Assembly: GCA_002071415.1 (NCBI GenBank) | Contig: MWFC01000010.1 | Span: 1 to 53,894, forward strand | Reading direction: 5' to 3' | From: Bacteroidetes bacterium ADurb.Bin012 | Lineage (GTDB): Bacteria; Bacteroidota; Bacteroidia; Bacteroidales; TTA-H9 | DNA length: 53,894 bases | Shown here: piece after piece, positions 1 to 8,653 of the stretch | Position numbering within the stretch: position 1 is the stretch's first letter | How the letters are laid out: every line of letters starts with the position of its first letter | The notes under the pieces: generated by a model | Told to the model about the DNA's origin: nothing | Database searches by the model: none | Seen by the model: only the letters and a program-made list of their open reading frames with translations | Made by a program: the position numbers and the translations under genes

Positions 1-396
1 GTGATGCAAAAATCACAAATATCTCATTGTGTGATTGTTGTAAAAATGTCTTTTAAAATGTGTCGAAGTCAGGAGGCCAGGGTTTGGTCCGATCCAAAAG
101 TCTTGCAAAGATTAAGAAACGACTTCGTGATTATTGCTTTATATGTGGATGACAAAACACCTATACCTGAAAATGAATGGGTTATCTCGTCATATGACGG
201 CAAGGTGAAAAAAACGATTGGTAAAAAATACGCCGATTTTCAAATTTCGAAATTCAATGTAAACGCTCAGCCTTATTATGTTATTCTCGACACAAATGGT
301 CAACCTCTGATACAGCCTAAGGCTTACGATCTAAATATCGACAATTTCATTCAATTTCTCGATGCAGGCAAGCAGGCCTTCTATCGAAAAGACTAA
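1..396 (+). CDS. C-terminal thioredoxin-like domain of a DsbD-like thiol:disulfide interchange protein (5' end outside window)
   Basis: The frame is open from the first base, so the gene begins outside the window and the GTG at position 1 is unlikely to be its start. What is visible resembles the C-terminal periplasmic thioredoxin-like domain of Bacteroidota DsbD/cytochrome c biogenesis proteins: EARVW after the active site, the LYVDDKTP segment, a KFNVNAQPYYVILD segment containing the expected cis-Pro (QPYYV), and a closing helix with FIQFLDAGK. DsbD carries electrons from cytoplasmic thioredoxin across the membrane to periplasmic disulfides. The odd point is the active site. The family has CVNCRKME, whereas here the aligned stretch is FKMCRSQE, with Phe at the first Cys position, and the residues before it do not resemble the usual beta strand. 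Either the domain has lost its CXXC or the first 60 bases carry a frameshift. The family call is fairly sure; activity is doubtful. Confidence 0.7.
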   Translation: MMQKSQISHCVIVVKMSFKMCRSQEARVWSDPKVLQRLRNDFVIIALYVDDKTPIPENEWVISSYDGKVKKTIGKKYADFQISKFNVNAQPYYVILDTNGQPLIQPKAYDLNIDNFIQFLDAGKQAFYRKD

Positions 397-417
397 CCTA
401 TTGTCAGTTTTATTATC

Positions 418-452
418 AAACTCTGATTATTTTTTCGATAATCAGAGTTTTT
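418..452 (+). terminator. Rho-independent terminator after the DsbD-like gene
   Basis: A perfect 10-bp stem, CTCTGATTAT at 421-430 and ATAATCAGAG at 438-447, encloses a 7-base loop and is followed by five T (448-452). Three A (418-420) before the stem extend it by pairing with the T run and would let it act on the other strand too. It lies 22 bases after the stop codon. Confidence 0.85.
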
Positions 453-532
453 CTATTATTCTCGAACAGAAAGCTCGTTGGGCTCTCTCCGATTATCTAT
501 AGATTTAGTGTCGATTTTCTGCGGTAGATATT

Positions 533-557
533 AAAAAACTCCGATTTTCGACCGGAG
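533..557 (-). terminator. Rho-independent terminator of tRNA-Lys
   Basis: Read on the minus strand this is CTCCG, a 9-base loop, CGGAG, then six T (complement of A at 533-538). It begins 9 bases beyond the 3' end of the tRNA and so closes a one-gene transcription unit. Confidence 0.7.
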
Positions 558-565
558 AATTCAAG

Positions 566-638
566 TGACCACGCTGGGATTCGAACCCAGGACCCCATCC
601 TTAAAAGGGATGTGCTCTGCCTGCTGAGCTACGTAGTC
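566..638 (-). tRNA. tRNA-Lys (anticodon UUU)
   Basis: On the minus strand the sequence folds as a full cloverleaf. The acceptor arms are GACTACG and CGTGGTC (one T-G pair), the D arm contains AGCTCAGC-AGGC-AGAGC, the anticodon stem is CATCC/GGATG with loop CTTTTAA giving anticodon TTT, and the T arm is CTGGG-TTCGAAT-CCCAG. The discriminator base is A (complement of T566). The terminal CCA is not encoded. The length is 73 bases. Confidence 0.97.
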
Positions 639-671
639 GTGAGCACTGTTTTCTCTTTCGTTTTCGGGCGG

Positions 672-702
672 CAAAAGTAGCTATTTTTATTAAGTTATCA
701 AA
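672..702 (-). promoter_or_regulatory. Bacteroidota-type promoter of tRNA-Lys
   Basis: On the minus strand TTTG (complement of 699-702), exactly 19 bases, then TACTTTTG (complement of 672-679). This is a full match to the primary sigma consensus TTTG-N19-TAnnTTTG. The implied start of transcription near 664 leaves a leader of about 25 bases before the tRNA. Confidence 0.75.
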
Positions 703-750
703 ATTTGTGGATTGTTTTATTTAAAATTCAAAAAGGATTGACGGAAAAGA

Positions 751-1371
751 TCAAAAGTCAATAGGACCCTTTCCTTCTCTCACGATTATGATTTCATTGC
801 TCGTACAATCCAGCACCGTCGAAGGTACATTGTCGCCATAGCCGCCATCTACCACAATATCCACCAATGTTTTATATTTTTCATAAATCAACTCGGGTTC
901 GGTGGTGTATTCCAAAATTTCGTCCTCATCGCGGATCGAGGTGTTGGCTATCGGGTTGCCTAATTCACGCACAATGGCACGAGCAATCTCATTGTCAGGA
1001 ACTCTTATTCCTATGGTTTTTTTACGACTCTGGAAGATCCGCGGAACATTGCTATTGGCTTTGAGAATAAAGGTGTAAGGCCCCGGCAAAAGACGCTTCA
1101 TTACCTTGAAAATATGATTGGGAATAGGAAGACAATACTCTGATATTTGACTTAAGTCATGGCAAATAATAGAAAACTCGGCCTTTTCAACCTTTATTCC
1201 CTTGATTCTGGCCATTCTTTCCAGTGCTTTCGGGCTGTAAATATTGGCCCCCATCCCATAAACCGTATCGGTTGGATAAATAATCACCCCGTTCTCTCGC
1301 AAACATTCGACAATCTTCTGAATGTGGCGAGGATTAGGATTTTGTTCATATAATTTCAACAGCATACTCAT
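751..1371 (-). CDS. YrdC/YciO/Sua5-family protein, probable threonylcarbamoyl-AMP synthase
   Basis: 206 residues, a single YrdC-type domain. Family motifs are visible: IYPTDTVYGMG near residue 30, FSIICHDL, LLPGPYTFILKA, GIRVPDNEIARAIV and PIANTS. The family forms threonylcarbamoyl-AMP from threonine, bicarbonate and ATP, the first step of t6A37 modification of ANN-decoding tRNAs. The partner enzyme TsaD is encoded at 7493-8515. The usual KR.. pair before the FSII strand is not well kept (KVEKAEFSII), which leans toward the YciO branch, whose biochemical role is less certain than that of TsaC/Sua5. The gene stands alone on the minus strand between tRNA-Lys and the YqgE-family gene. Confidence 0.85.
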   Translation of the reverse strand: MSMLLKLYEQNPNPRHIQKIVECLRENGVIIYPTDTVYGMGANIYSPKALERMARIKGIKVEKAEFSIICHDLSQISEYCLPIPNHIFKVMKRLLPGPYTFILKANSNVPRIFQSRKKTIGIRVPDNEIARAIVRELGNPIANTSIRDEDEILEYTTEPELIYEKYKTLVDIVVDGGYGDNVPSTVLDCTSNEIIIVREGKGPIDF

Positions 1372-1427
1372 GACATTTTGGTTTTAAAATAAAATGCAAA
1401 AATTATCGATTTCAAGAAACAGGTAAA

Positions 1428-2018
1428 TTAATTTGTCTGGGGATTTTGGGGAAAATTCACCCAGTAAGCATAATGTTCTCCCATGTTTCTTAGCAGGTTT
1501 GCCCAGAGTTTCGAGGGTGGAGTATTCAAGATAAAACGAGTGGAAGCAGAGGTCACTATCCATGAATTCTGCTTCAGTTCTCCTTCGAGTTGTTTTGGAG
1601 CCCATCCACTGTATCCCAGATAGAAAATAACCTCTTCGCTTTGTGCTTCTCCATTTTCTATCATAGCCCAGAGTTGGTCGGTATCACCTCCCCACCACAG
1701 TCCCGGAATGACTTCCAGGCTCCCATCCAGTTTCTCTCCGATGGTATGAAGATAAAATATCTGTGTGGAGTGGACAGGGCCACCTAAAAAAACTTTAGCT
1801 CCAAACGTAGGCATCCCTTTCACAATTTCATGAATTTGAACCTGAACCTGCTTGTTCAAAATCAATCCAAACGAACCTTCTTCGCCATGTCCGGCCAATA
1901 AGACTACCGACCTGCCAAAATAGGCATCCCCCAGGAAAGGTTCGGCTATCAATAGCTTCCCTGCCTCGGGCTTCACCTCATTGTACCTTATAGTCAGTAT
2001 CTTATCCAACTTGTTCAT
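1428..2018 (-). CDS. YqgE/AlgH family protein
   Basis: 196 residues, the usual length. Recognised from AGKLLIAEPFLGDAYFGRSVVLLAGH near the N-terminus, GSFGLILNK, and VFLGGPVH. The C-terminal half holds YLGYSGWAPKQLEGEL, the family's GYAGWxxGQLExEL signature, and SWIV. The family has no settled biochemical role; AlgH was first linked to alginate regulation in Pseudomonas. No signal peptide or membrane segment is seen, so it is probably cytoplasmic. It is divergent from the murL-like gene, with which it shares a promoter region of about 96 bases. Confidence 0.9.
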   Translation of the reverse strand: MNKLDKILTIRYNEVKPEAGKLLIAEPFLGDAYFGRSVVLLAGHGEEGSFGLILNKQVQVQIHEIVKGMPTFGAKVFLGGPVHSTQIFYLHTIGEKLDGSLEVIPGLWWGGDTDQLWAMIENGEAQSEEVIFYLGYSGWAPKQLEGELKQNSWIVTSASTRFILNTPPSKLWANLLRNMGEHYAYWVNFPQNPQTN

Positions 2019-2019
2019 C

Positions 2020-2050
2020 TTAGTGTGATGGGCTTTTCTTTATATCTTTG
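2020..2050 (+). promoter_or_regulatory. Possible promoter of the murL-murD2 unit
   Basis: TATCTTTG at 2043-2050 matches the -7 consensus TAnnTTTG. The -33 position, 19 bases upstream (2020-2023), reads TTAG, three of four matches to TTTG. The leader to the ATG at 2115 would be about 58 bases. Confidence 0.35.
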
Positions 2051-2114
2051 GACGCTCATTTTAAAAAAGGTTGCCTGATTCGCTGTTAAATTTTCAAAAA
2101 ATATACCAAAATTT

Positions 2115-3515
2115 ATGTATATTCAACATCGCAATGATGATTTCATAGCCCTTCGTAAAAAATTCCCCCAGTTTTCGTTCGATTCATTCGCCATTCATCA
2201 TGAAAAGGATAAAATCGACTTTGCATATTCTTTCAGCATTAGCGATCGGTATTTTTTCGAACCCAAAATTATAATCCCCATCAAGCCATTTTTCAAAATC
2301 AAGGAATTGAATCCCGAACATCTCAATATTCTTGCCTTTCATGTCGGAATGATCGAACTGATAAGTTATTGGAAAGCAAGCTGTTCTCCTTTGATAAAGA
2401 TAAAGCCTTTTCAATTAAATGCCGATCAGATTAAATGGTGGAAGAATCTTTATTACAATGGATTGGGAGAATTTTTCTATCGCAATAATATACAGGTTGA
2501 TTCAGAGGATTTTGTAGAAATACAATGTGAAAGTCAGAAAGATATTTCTTCCATCAGTTTCAATGGCAATGAGGGTTATATCATCCCTATAGGAGGCGGT
2601 AAAGATTCGGTCGTAACGCTCGAACTATTGAAAAAACTGCATCTACCCCTTGTCCCCTTTATCATCAATCCTCGCGAGGCCACAACCGAAACTGCACGTC
2701 AGGCAGGATTCCGCGATGAAAATGTTTTTACCGTCTATCGTACCATACATCCTTTGCTCCTTCAACTCAACGACCAGGGCTTTCTGAATGGGCATACCCC
2801 TTTTTCGGCTTTATTGGCTTTTTATACATTGCTGGCATCATATATCAGTGGAATTCCCCGGATAGCGCTTTCGAACGAATCGAGCGCCAACGAGAGCACG
2901 GTTGCTGGAACACTTATCAATCACCAATATTCCAAATCGTTTCAGTTCGAAAATGATTTCAGAAACTACGTTCATAAATACCTTGATCCTGGACTGAATT
3001 ACTTCAGTTTTCTCCGACCATTGAATGAACTGCAGATTGCAGGTATATTTTCGCGATTTCCACATTATCATTCCATTTTCAGAAGCTGCAATGTAGGTAG
3101 CAAAACCAATAGATGGTGTGGCCATTGCCCTAAATGTCTCTTCGCATGGATTATACTGGAGCCTTTTTTAGGTCATTCATATCTCGAAAAAATCTTTGGA
3201 ACCGATCTGATGAATGAGCCTTCGCTGGAGGGAACACTCAAAGAACTGGCAGGCTATGGCGATATGAAACCTTTCGAATGCATCGGAACGATAGAAGAAG
3301 TCAAATTAGCCCTTTCGGTGAGTATTACAAAAAGGCCTGAACCTTTACCCCTTCTGCTTGAGATTGCCTCACATTTCGAGCTGCCTTCACACGAAATTCT
3401 CCATAGCTTTGTAAAAAATTTGAATCCTGATCATTTCCTCAATCCAGAGGAATTAAGCCTTTTAAAGCAAGCAATTTATGAATTGGGAAAAGCTGAAGAA
3501 CCTGCTCGGAAATAA
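2115..3515 (+). CDS. murL: MurL-like UDP-MurNAc-L-Ala-L-Glu epimerase (PP-loop-like protein)
   Basis: 466 residues, soluble, no signal peptide. The central part has GGGKDS at residues 160-165, a PP-loop-type ATP-binding motif in the segment IPIGGGKDSVVTLELL. A Cys cluster lies at 325-341: C325, then WCGHCPKC giving C335, C338 and C341. This pattern and the immediate MurD paralogue downstream match MurL, described in Xanthomonas, which inverts the terminal L-Glu of UDP-MurNAc-L-Ala-L-Glu to D-Glu in an ATP-dependent reaction. An adenylating step fits the PP-loop motif. The stop codon lies inside the next gene (38-base overlap), so the two are almost certainly co-translated. The family call rests on motif memory and context. 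The alternative is an uncharacterised PP-loop enzyme acting on some other peptide precursor. Confidence 0.72.
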   Translation: MYIQHRNDDFIALRKKFPQFSFDSFAIHHEKDKIDFAYSFSISDRYFFEPKIIIPIKPFFKIKELNPEHLNILAFHVGMIELISYWKASCSPLIKIKPFQLNADQIKWWKNLYYNGLGEFFYRNNIQVDSEDFVEIQCESQKDISSISFNGNEGYIIPIGGGKDSVVTLELLKKLHLPLVPFIINPREATTETARQAGFRDENVFTVYRTIHPLLLQLNDQGFLNGHTPFSALLAFYTLLASYISGIPRIALSNESSANESTVAGTLINHQYSKSFQFENDFRNYVHKYLDPGLNYFSFLRPLNELQIAGIFSRFPHYHSIFRSCNVGSKTNRWCGHCPKCLFAWIILEPFLGHSYLEKIFGTDLMNEPSLEGTLKELAGYGDMKPFECIGTIEEVKLALSVSITKRPEPLPLLLEIASHFELPSHEILHSFVKNLNPDHFLNPEELSLLKQAIYELGKAEEPARK

Positions 3516-4863
3516 AACCCTGTGCATTTTGGGTTTTGGTCGTGAGGGTAAGGCTACACTCGATTTTTTACTGCAACATTTTTCGGGCGATATCGTAGTG
3601 GCCGATATGAATCCCGAAACAAAGAATTATCTATCTTCCTATCATTCTTCTCATTTATTAATTCAAACCGGAGAACATTATCTGGATGAGGTGAATCATT
3701 GTGATCTGATTATCAAAACTCCAGGCATACCGAGATCGGAACTCAGAGGAAAAATCGACTTGCGAAAAATAACTTCTCAGGCTGATTTGTTTCTCAGTAT
3801 CTTCTCATCTCAGGTTACGGGTGTTACTGGCACCAAAGGCAAAAGCACCACCAGCAGTTTGATTCATCACATATTTTCATCGGCGGGCAAACATAGCGTT
3901 TTATTGGGGAATATTGGTACGCCGGCCATGAGCCTGTTTGACAAGATAAGACCCGAGACCTCAGTCGTTTTCGAACTTTCATCCCATCAGCTCGAAGACG
4001 TAGGCCACTCACCACATATAAGCCTTCTCTTGAATATTTTCGAGGAGCACCTCGACCATTATTCGTCTTTCGAAGAGTATCGTCAAGCCAAATACAATAT
4101 CACTCGTTATCAAAAGTCTGATGATGTTCTTATATACCATTCAGATAATAGTCATTTGCAGAATTCGGTCATTAATATAAAATCGAAAGCCATTCTTATG
4201 CCTTATTCCATGGAATACAAACAGGGAATGGCAGCCTGGTGGGAAAAAGATATCATCTGTATAATTGATGGAAACGAAACAAGAAGAATCGTTCCGGAAG
4301 GGCCACTGATGTTACGCGGCGAACATAACCGCTCGAATATTCTGGCTGCGTGCACGGCCTGCCTGTTAAATAAGATTCCCGAAAAAATTATCGGGCATGC
4401 TTTACCTCTTTTCGAACCTCTGCCCCACAGATTGGAATATGTAGGCCACATCGACGGAAAACATTTTTACAACGATTCTATTGCAACTATTCCAGAGGCT
4501 ACCATTGCCGCTATTCACACCCTTGGAAAAGTAGATACGTTGATCGTCGGTGGTTACAACCGAGGAATCAACTACGAACACCTCATCGAATTTCTGGCTG
4601 AATCCGAAGTTTTCCATTTAATGCTCATAGGAGAAGTAGGAAAAATTATCGAGGAAGGCTTAAGATCAACCCGTTTTAACGGAGAAATAAGATTTTACAA
4701 TGATTTCGAGCAACTTGTCGAAGACGCTATTCTTATTACACCCGAAGGCGGCACTTGTCTTCTTTCACCGGCAGCAGCAAGTTACGATAGATTCATAAAT
4801 TTCGAAGAAAGAGGGAATCTTTTCAAAAATATTGTTCTATCTTATTCTAGAGGGATGAAATAA
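3478..4863 (+). CDS. murD2: Second MurD-type ligase, probable UDP-MurNAc-L-Ala:L-glutamate ligase (MurD2)
   Basis: 461 residues with the three-domain Mur ligase layout. The N-terminal Rossmann-like part has CILGFGREGKATLDFL. The ATP loop GTKGKSTT is at residues 118-125. The central domain has FELSSHQLED and NIFEEHLDHYSSFEEY. The C-terminal domain has PLPHRLEYVG, NDSIATIPEA and LLSPAAASYDRFINFEERG. These are MurD signatures rather than those of MurC, MurE or MurF. A separate canonical MurD sits in the dcw cluster at 38558-39898. That one has GSNGKTT and NDSKATN where this one has GTKGKST and NDSIATI. The overlap with a MurL-like gene suggests this copy adds L-Glu, as MurD2 of Xanthomonas does. 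The L-Glu specificity is inferred from context, not seen in a residue. Confidence 0.75.
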   Translation: MNWEKLKNLLGNKTLCILGFGREGKATLDFLLQHFSGDIVVADMNPETKNYLSSYHSSHLLIQTGEHYLDEVNHCDLIIKTPGIPRSELRGKIDLRKITSQADLFLSIFSSQVTGVTGTKGKSTTSSLIHHIFSSAGKHSVLLGNIGTPAMSLFDKIRPETSVVFELSSHQLEDVGHSPHISLLLNIFEEHLDHYSSFEEYRQAKYNITRYQKSDDVLIYHSDNSHLQNSVINIKSKAILMPYSMEYKQGMAAWWEKDIICIIDGNETRRIVPEGPLMLRGEHNRSNILAACTACLLNKIPEKIIGHALPLFEPLPHRLEYVGHIDGKHFYNDSIATIPEATIAAIHTLGKVDTLIVGGYNRGINYEHLIEFLAESEVFHLMLIGEVGKIIEEGLRSTRFNGEIRFYNDFEQLVEDAILITPEGGTCLLSPAAASYDRFINFEERGNLFKNIVLSYSRGMK

Positions 4864-4992
4864 AATATTTATGGCATATTTATTGAAATTATCCAGCCGA
4901 CTACCAGTCTATCACTCTAAAGAACGCATACCAGCCACTCTACCGGAATTTGCGGGAGGGGGCAGGTTTTTATCTGACAAAATGGCAATTCT

Positions 4993-7449
4993 ATGAAAAT
5001 CTATGATACACCTTACTTACTTTCTGATTTAATAGAGGGGAATGTAGAGTTTATTCCATTATTAAATGGCGATTCAGGGTCGAATCTTCAAAACGAACCA
5101 TTGCCCGAAGAATTATCCATACTTCCGCTTCGTAACATGGTTCTGTTTCCTGGCGTTGTTCTGCCCATTACCGTAGGACGTAGTAAATCCATTCGGCTTG
5201 TAAAAGAAAACTATAAGCAAAACAGGTTTATTGGGGTCGTAGCCCAACGAAATGCCGATACCGAAGATCCCGACTTCAATGATCTGTATACTACAGGCAC
5301 ACTAGCACAAATCATGAAAGTCCTGCAAATGCCCGACGGGTCGACCAATGTCATCATTCAGGGGAAACAACGTTTCGTAATTACTGAAACCCTACTCACA
5401 GAACCCTATCATACGGCCAAGGTTAAAGCTTTCGAAGAAGAACCCTTCGATGTGAACGACCAAACCAGCCAGGCAGTGTTTGCATCTATTAAAGACTTAG
5501 CCTTGCAAATAATTCAGAAATCGAACAATATTCCTGCAGAAGCTGCATTTGCACTTCAAAATATTGAAAATCCCAATTTTCTTATCAATTTCATTGCTTC
5601 CAATCTATCCATCGATTTAAATCAGAAACAACGCTTATTAGAATCGAATAATCTTCTGCATCGAGCTCACGAAGTTTTAGCTTTCCTTAGCCACGAAGTG
5701 CAGATGATCGACTTAAAGAATGAAATTCAGAACAAGGTAAAAGCCGAACTCGACAAGCAGCAGCGCGATTACATATTGCAGCAGCAGATGAAAACCATAC
5801 AGGAAGAGCTTGGAGACGACCCCAACAAAAGGTTGATCGGGGAATTAAAGGAAAAAGCTACTGCAAAAAATTGGCTCCCTCAGGTGGCCGAAGTCTTCGA
5901 GCGTGAATTGAGTAAGTTGCAGCGTATGCATAGTGCTTCGGCAGAATATTCCGTACAGGTGAATTATCTGGAAACTCTGGTAGACTTACCATGGAATGAT
6001 TTTACGGTTGACAATCTCGACCTCGGCAGGGCACGACGAATTCTCGACGAAGACCACTTTGGGCTGCAAAAAGTAAAGAATCGTCTATTAGAATATTTAG
6101 CCGTTCTAAAATTGAAAAGCGATACCAAATCTCCCATACTTTGTTTGGTAGGGCCACCGGGTGTAGGGAAAACTTCCTTAGGAAAATCGCTTGCCCGCGC
6201 ACTGGAAAGAAAGTATGTCCGCATGTCACTGGGAGGACTACGCGATGAGGCTGAAATACGCGGGCATCGGAAAACTTATGTCGGTGCTATGCCCGGTAGA
6301 ATTATTCAACAGCTAAAGAAAGCCCGGTCATCTAATCCGGTTTTTGTGCTCGATGAAATTGACAAAGTGAGTGGAAACAACATCAATGGTGATCCCGAAG
6401 CTGCTTTGCTCGAGGTACTCGACCCTGAACAGAACAAAGCATTCTACGATAATTTTCTCGAACTCGATTTCGATCTTTCGGGAGTAATGTTCATAGCTAC
6501 AGCCAATACTATGGCTACCGTTCATCCTGCATTGCGTGACCGCATGGAAATCATCGAGATACCTGGATATTTGCTCGAAGAAAAGATTCAGATAGCCCAG
6601 AGGCATCTCATTCCTAAACAGCTGGCCGAACATGGATTCAAAAAAAACCAGCTCCAGTTCGATGATAAAACCATAGCGTTAATTATCGAACAATACACCC
6701 GCGAAAGTGGAGTAAGATTGCTCGAAAAGAACATTGCCAAAGTAATACGTCATCATGCCATGCTGCTGGCCGAAAACAAAAGAATTCACAAAAAAGTGAG
6801 TCCCAAATTAGTAGAAGAAATTCTCGGAGTTCCCATTTTTCATCAAGAAACAGCCATCGACAACAATGTAGCTGGGGTAGTTACCGGATTAGCTTGGACT
6901 CCTGCAGGAGGCGAGGTTATGTTTATCGAAGTGAGCCTAAGCCGTGGTGATGGGAAATTTTCGATGACGGGAAATCTCGGAGACGTAATGAAGGAATCGG
7001 CCACTTTAGCATTTGAGTATTTAAAGGCTCATGCAGCTGATCTGGATATCGACAGCAATGTTTTCAAAACTTGGAATGTGCATATACACGTTCCCGAAGG
7101 TGCTACACCCAAAGACGGTCCTTCGGCAGGAATTAGCATGTTTACTGCTCTGGCATCCGCATTTACACAACGAAAAGTTAAACCTCGGCTTGCTATGACC
7201 GGAGAAATTACATTGAGGGGAAAAGTACTCCCGGTAGGGGGTATAAGAGAAAAAATTCTGGCAGCAAAAAGAGCCAGATACACCGATATTATCCTTCCTT
7301 CAGTCAACCAACATGACCTGAAGGAAATCGAACCTTCCTATATCGAAGGGCTTCAACTTCACTTTGTGGATGATATGAAAACCGTGCTTCAACTGGCTTT
7401 ATTGCCCGAGAAAGTCGAAAAACCCCTGAATTTATCAGTGGAAAAATAA
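4993..7449 (+). CDS. lon: ATP-dependent Lon protease (LonA)
   Basis: 818 residues, full length. It has an N-terminal LON substrate-binding domain (about 40-240, starting at [16 protein letters not shown]), a coiled-coil linker ([18 protein letters not shown]), the AAA+ module with Walker [10 protein letters not shown] at 387-395 (K393) and Walker B VLDEIDK (D454, E455), and the C-terminal protease domain with the Ser-Lys dyad S711 (in KDGPSAGI) and K754 (in GGIREKIL). Lon is a cytoplasmic hexamer that degrades misfolded and regulatory proteins. The gene lies 129 bases after murD2 and converges on tsaD. No heat-shock or clear sigma site was found upstream. An N-terminal stretch of about 40 residues precedes the LON domain, so a start further in is possible but no better ATG is obvious. 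Confidence 0.97.
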   Translation: MKIYDTPYLLSDLIEGNVEFIPLLNGDSGSNLQNEPLPEELSILPLRNMVLFPGVVLPITVGRSKSIRLVKENYKQNRFIGVVAQRNADTEDPDFNDLYTTGTLAQIMKVLQMPDGSTNVIIQGKQRFVITETLLTEPYHTAKVKAFEEEPFDVNDQTSQAVFASIKDLALQIIQKSNNIPAEAAFALQNIENPNFLINFIASNLSIDLNQKQRLLESNNLLHRAHEVLAFLSHEVQMIDLKNEIQNKVKAELDKQQRDYILQQQMKTIQEELGDDPNKRLIGELKEKATAKNWLPQVAEVFERELSKLQRMHSASAEYSVQVNYLETLVDLPWNDFTVDNLDLGRARRILDEDHFGLQKVKNRLLEYLAVLKLKSDTKSPILCLVGPPGVGKTSLGKSLARALERKYVRMSLGGLRDEAEIRGHRKTYVGAMPGRIIQQLKKARSSNPVFVLDEIDKVSGNNINGDPEAALLEVLDPEQNKAFYDNFLELDFDLSGVMFIATANTMATVHPALRDRMEIIEIPGYLLEEKIQIAQRHLIPKQLAEHGFKKNQLQFDDKTIALIIEQYTRESGVRLLEKNIAKVIRHHAMLLAENKRIHKKVSPKLVEEILGVPIFHQETAIDNNVAGVVTGLAWTPAGGEVMFIEVSLSRGDGKFSMTGNLGDVMKESATLAFEYLKAHAADLDIDSNVFKTWNVHIHVPEGATPKDGPSAGISMFTALASAFTQRKVKPRLAMTGEITLRGKVLPVGGIREKILAAKRARYTDIILPSVNQHDLKEIEPSYIEGLQLHFVDDMKTVLQLALLPEKVEKPLNLSVEK

Positions 7450-7492
7450 AATTCTCATTTTCGTTGAAGAAAAATCACATCGAAGGGTGTTA

Positions 7493-8515
7493 TTATTGCA
7501 TCCGGCTTCGGGCATAAGGAATAGCATCTTGCATAGAATAATCTCCTTTCAGATATTTCAAATAACCCGAAATAGCAATCATAGCAGCATTATCGGTAGT
7601 AAATGCAAATTCAGGGATATAGACATTCCATGCCCCTTCCTGACCTGCACGAATTAATGCCTCACGGAGTCCAGAATTGGCCGAAACTCCACCAGCAATG
7701 GCTACTTCGGTTATACCGGTGATCTCCACTGCCTTCTTCAACTTTTCCATTAAGATATCGACGATGGATTTTTGAATGGAAGCGCATAAATCATCGAGAT
7801 ATTCCGAAATAAACGAAGGATTTTCTTTCAGACGGTCGCGTAAAAAATACAGGAAGGAAGTTTTCAAGCCGCTAAAGCTAAAATCGAGACCAGCAATCAG
7901 GGGTTTAGCAAAAGAAAAAGCCATAGGATTTCCCTTACGAGCATGTCGATCGATTACAGGCCCCCCCGGATAAGGCAATCCCATGATTTTAGCGGCCTTA
8001 TCGAAAGTTTCACCTGCGGCATCGTCGATCGTACGTCCCATTATTTTCATCTTATCGTAATCGTCGACTTTTACGATTTGCGTATGACCTCCCGAAACGG
8101 TAAGACATAGAAAGGGAAAAGATGGGACTCGATGTTTGCAGCCAGGTTTCCGGATGAAATGAGATAGGATATGTGCCTGCATGTGGTCGCAACCCGTCAT
8201 AGGAATACCAAGGGCCAACGCAAAGGCTTTGGCAAAAGAAACCCCCACCAGAAGTGAACCCAACAAACCTGGCCCTTGCGTAAATGCTACAAGCTGAATT
8301 TGCTGTGGAGTAAGTTTAGCCTGCCAAATAGCCTGATCCACAACAGGAATAATGCTCTGCTGATGTGCCCTCGAAGCCAATTCGGGTACCACACCACCAA
8401 ACTTGTAATGGATCTCCTGATTGGCAATTACATTACTTAGCAATAAATCGTCACGGAGCACAGCAGCCGAAGTATCATCACACGAAGATTCAATCCCCAA
8501 TATATAAATACTCAT
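7493..8515 (-). CDS. tsaD: tRNA N6-adenosine threonylcarbamoyltransferase TsaD
   Basis: 340 residues, the standard length. ASKHA-fold signatures are visible: GIESSCDDTSAAV at the N-terminus, the metal-binding pair H111 and H115 (DHMQAH), TVSGGHTQIV, DDAAGETFDKAAK, GLDFSFSGLKTS and VAIAGGVSANSGLR, with D in TTDNAAMIA near the C-terminus. TsaD transfers the threonylcarbamoyl group to A37 of ANN-decoding tRNAs in complex with TsaB and TsaE, neither of which is in the window. The YrdC/YciO-family gene at 751-1371 could supply its substrate. Confidence 0.97.
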   Translation of the reverse strand: MSIYILGIESSCDDTSAAVLRDDLLLSNVIANQEIHYKFGGVVPELASRAHQQSIIPVVDQAIWQAKLTPQQIQLVAFTQGPGLLGSLLVGVSFAKAFALALGIPMTGCDHMQAHILSHFIRKPGCKHRVPSFPFLCLTVSGGHTQIVKVDDYDKMKIMGRTIDDAAGETFDKAAKIMGLPYPGGPVIDRHARKGNPMAFSFAKPLIAGLDFSFSGLKTSFLYFLRDRLKENPSFISEYLDDLCASIQKSIVDILMEKLKKAVEITGITEVAIAGGVSANSGLREALIRAGQEGAWNVYIPEFAFTTDNAAMIAISGYLKYLKGDYSMQDAIPYARSRMQ

Positions 8516-8550
8516 CGCTCATCATTAATCTGTTTTTATCATTAAACCTA

Positions 8551-8578
8551 CAAAATTAGAACATATCTACCTAACAAA
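8551..8578 (-). promoter_or_regulatory. Candidate promoter of tsaD
   Basis: Minus strand TAATTTTG (complement of 8551-8558) matches TAnnTTTG. A TTTG lies 16 bases further upstream (complement of 8575-8578), shorter than the usual 19. The leader would be about 28 bases. Confidence 0.4.
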
Positions 8579-8653
8579 ATTTAATAGTTCTACCATAAAA
8601 CATTGCTTTACGAATGCAGTTGTTATTATTTTGCACTTCCTAAGCATAAGTAT

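Noticed and set aside
4864..4992. Heat-shock promoter before lon
   Set aside because: No recognisable sigma-32-like or TAnnTTTG element was found in the 129-base gap.
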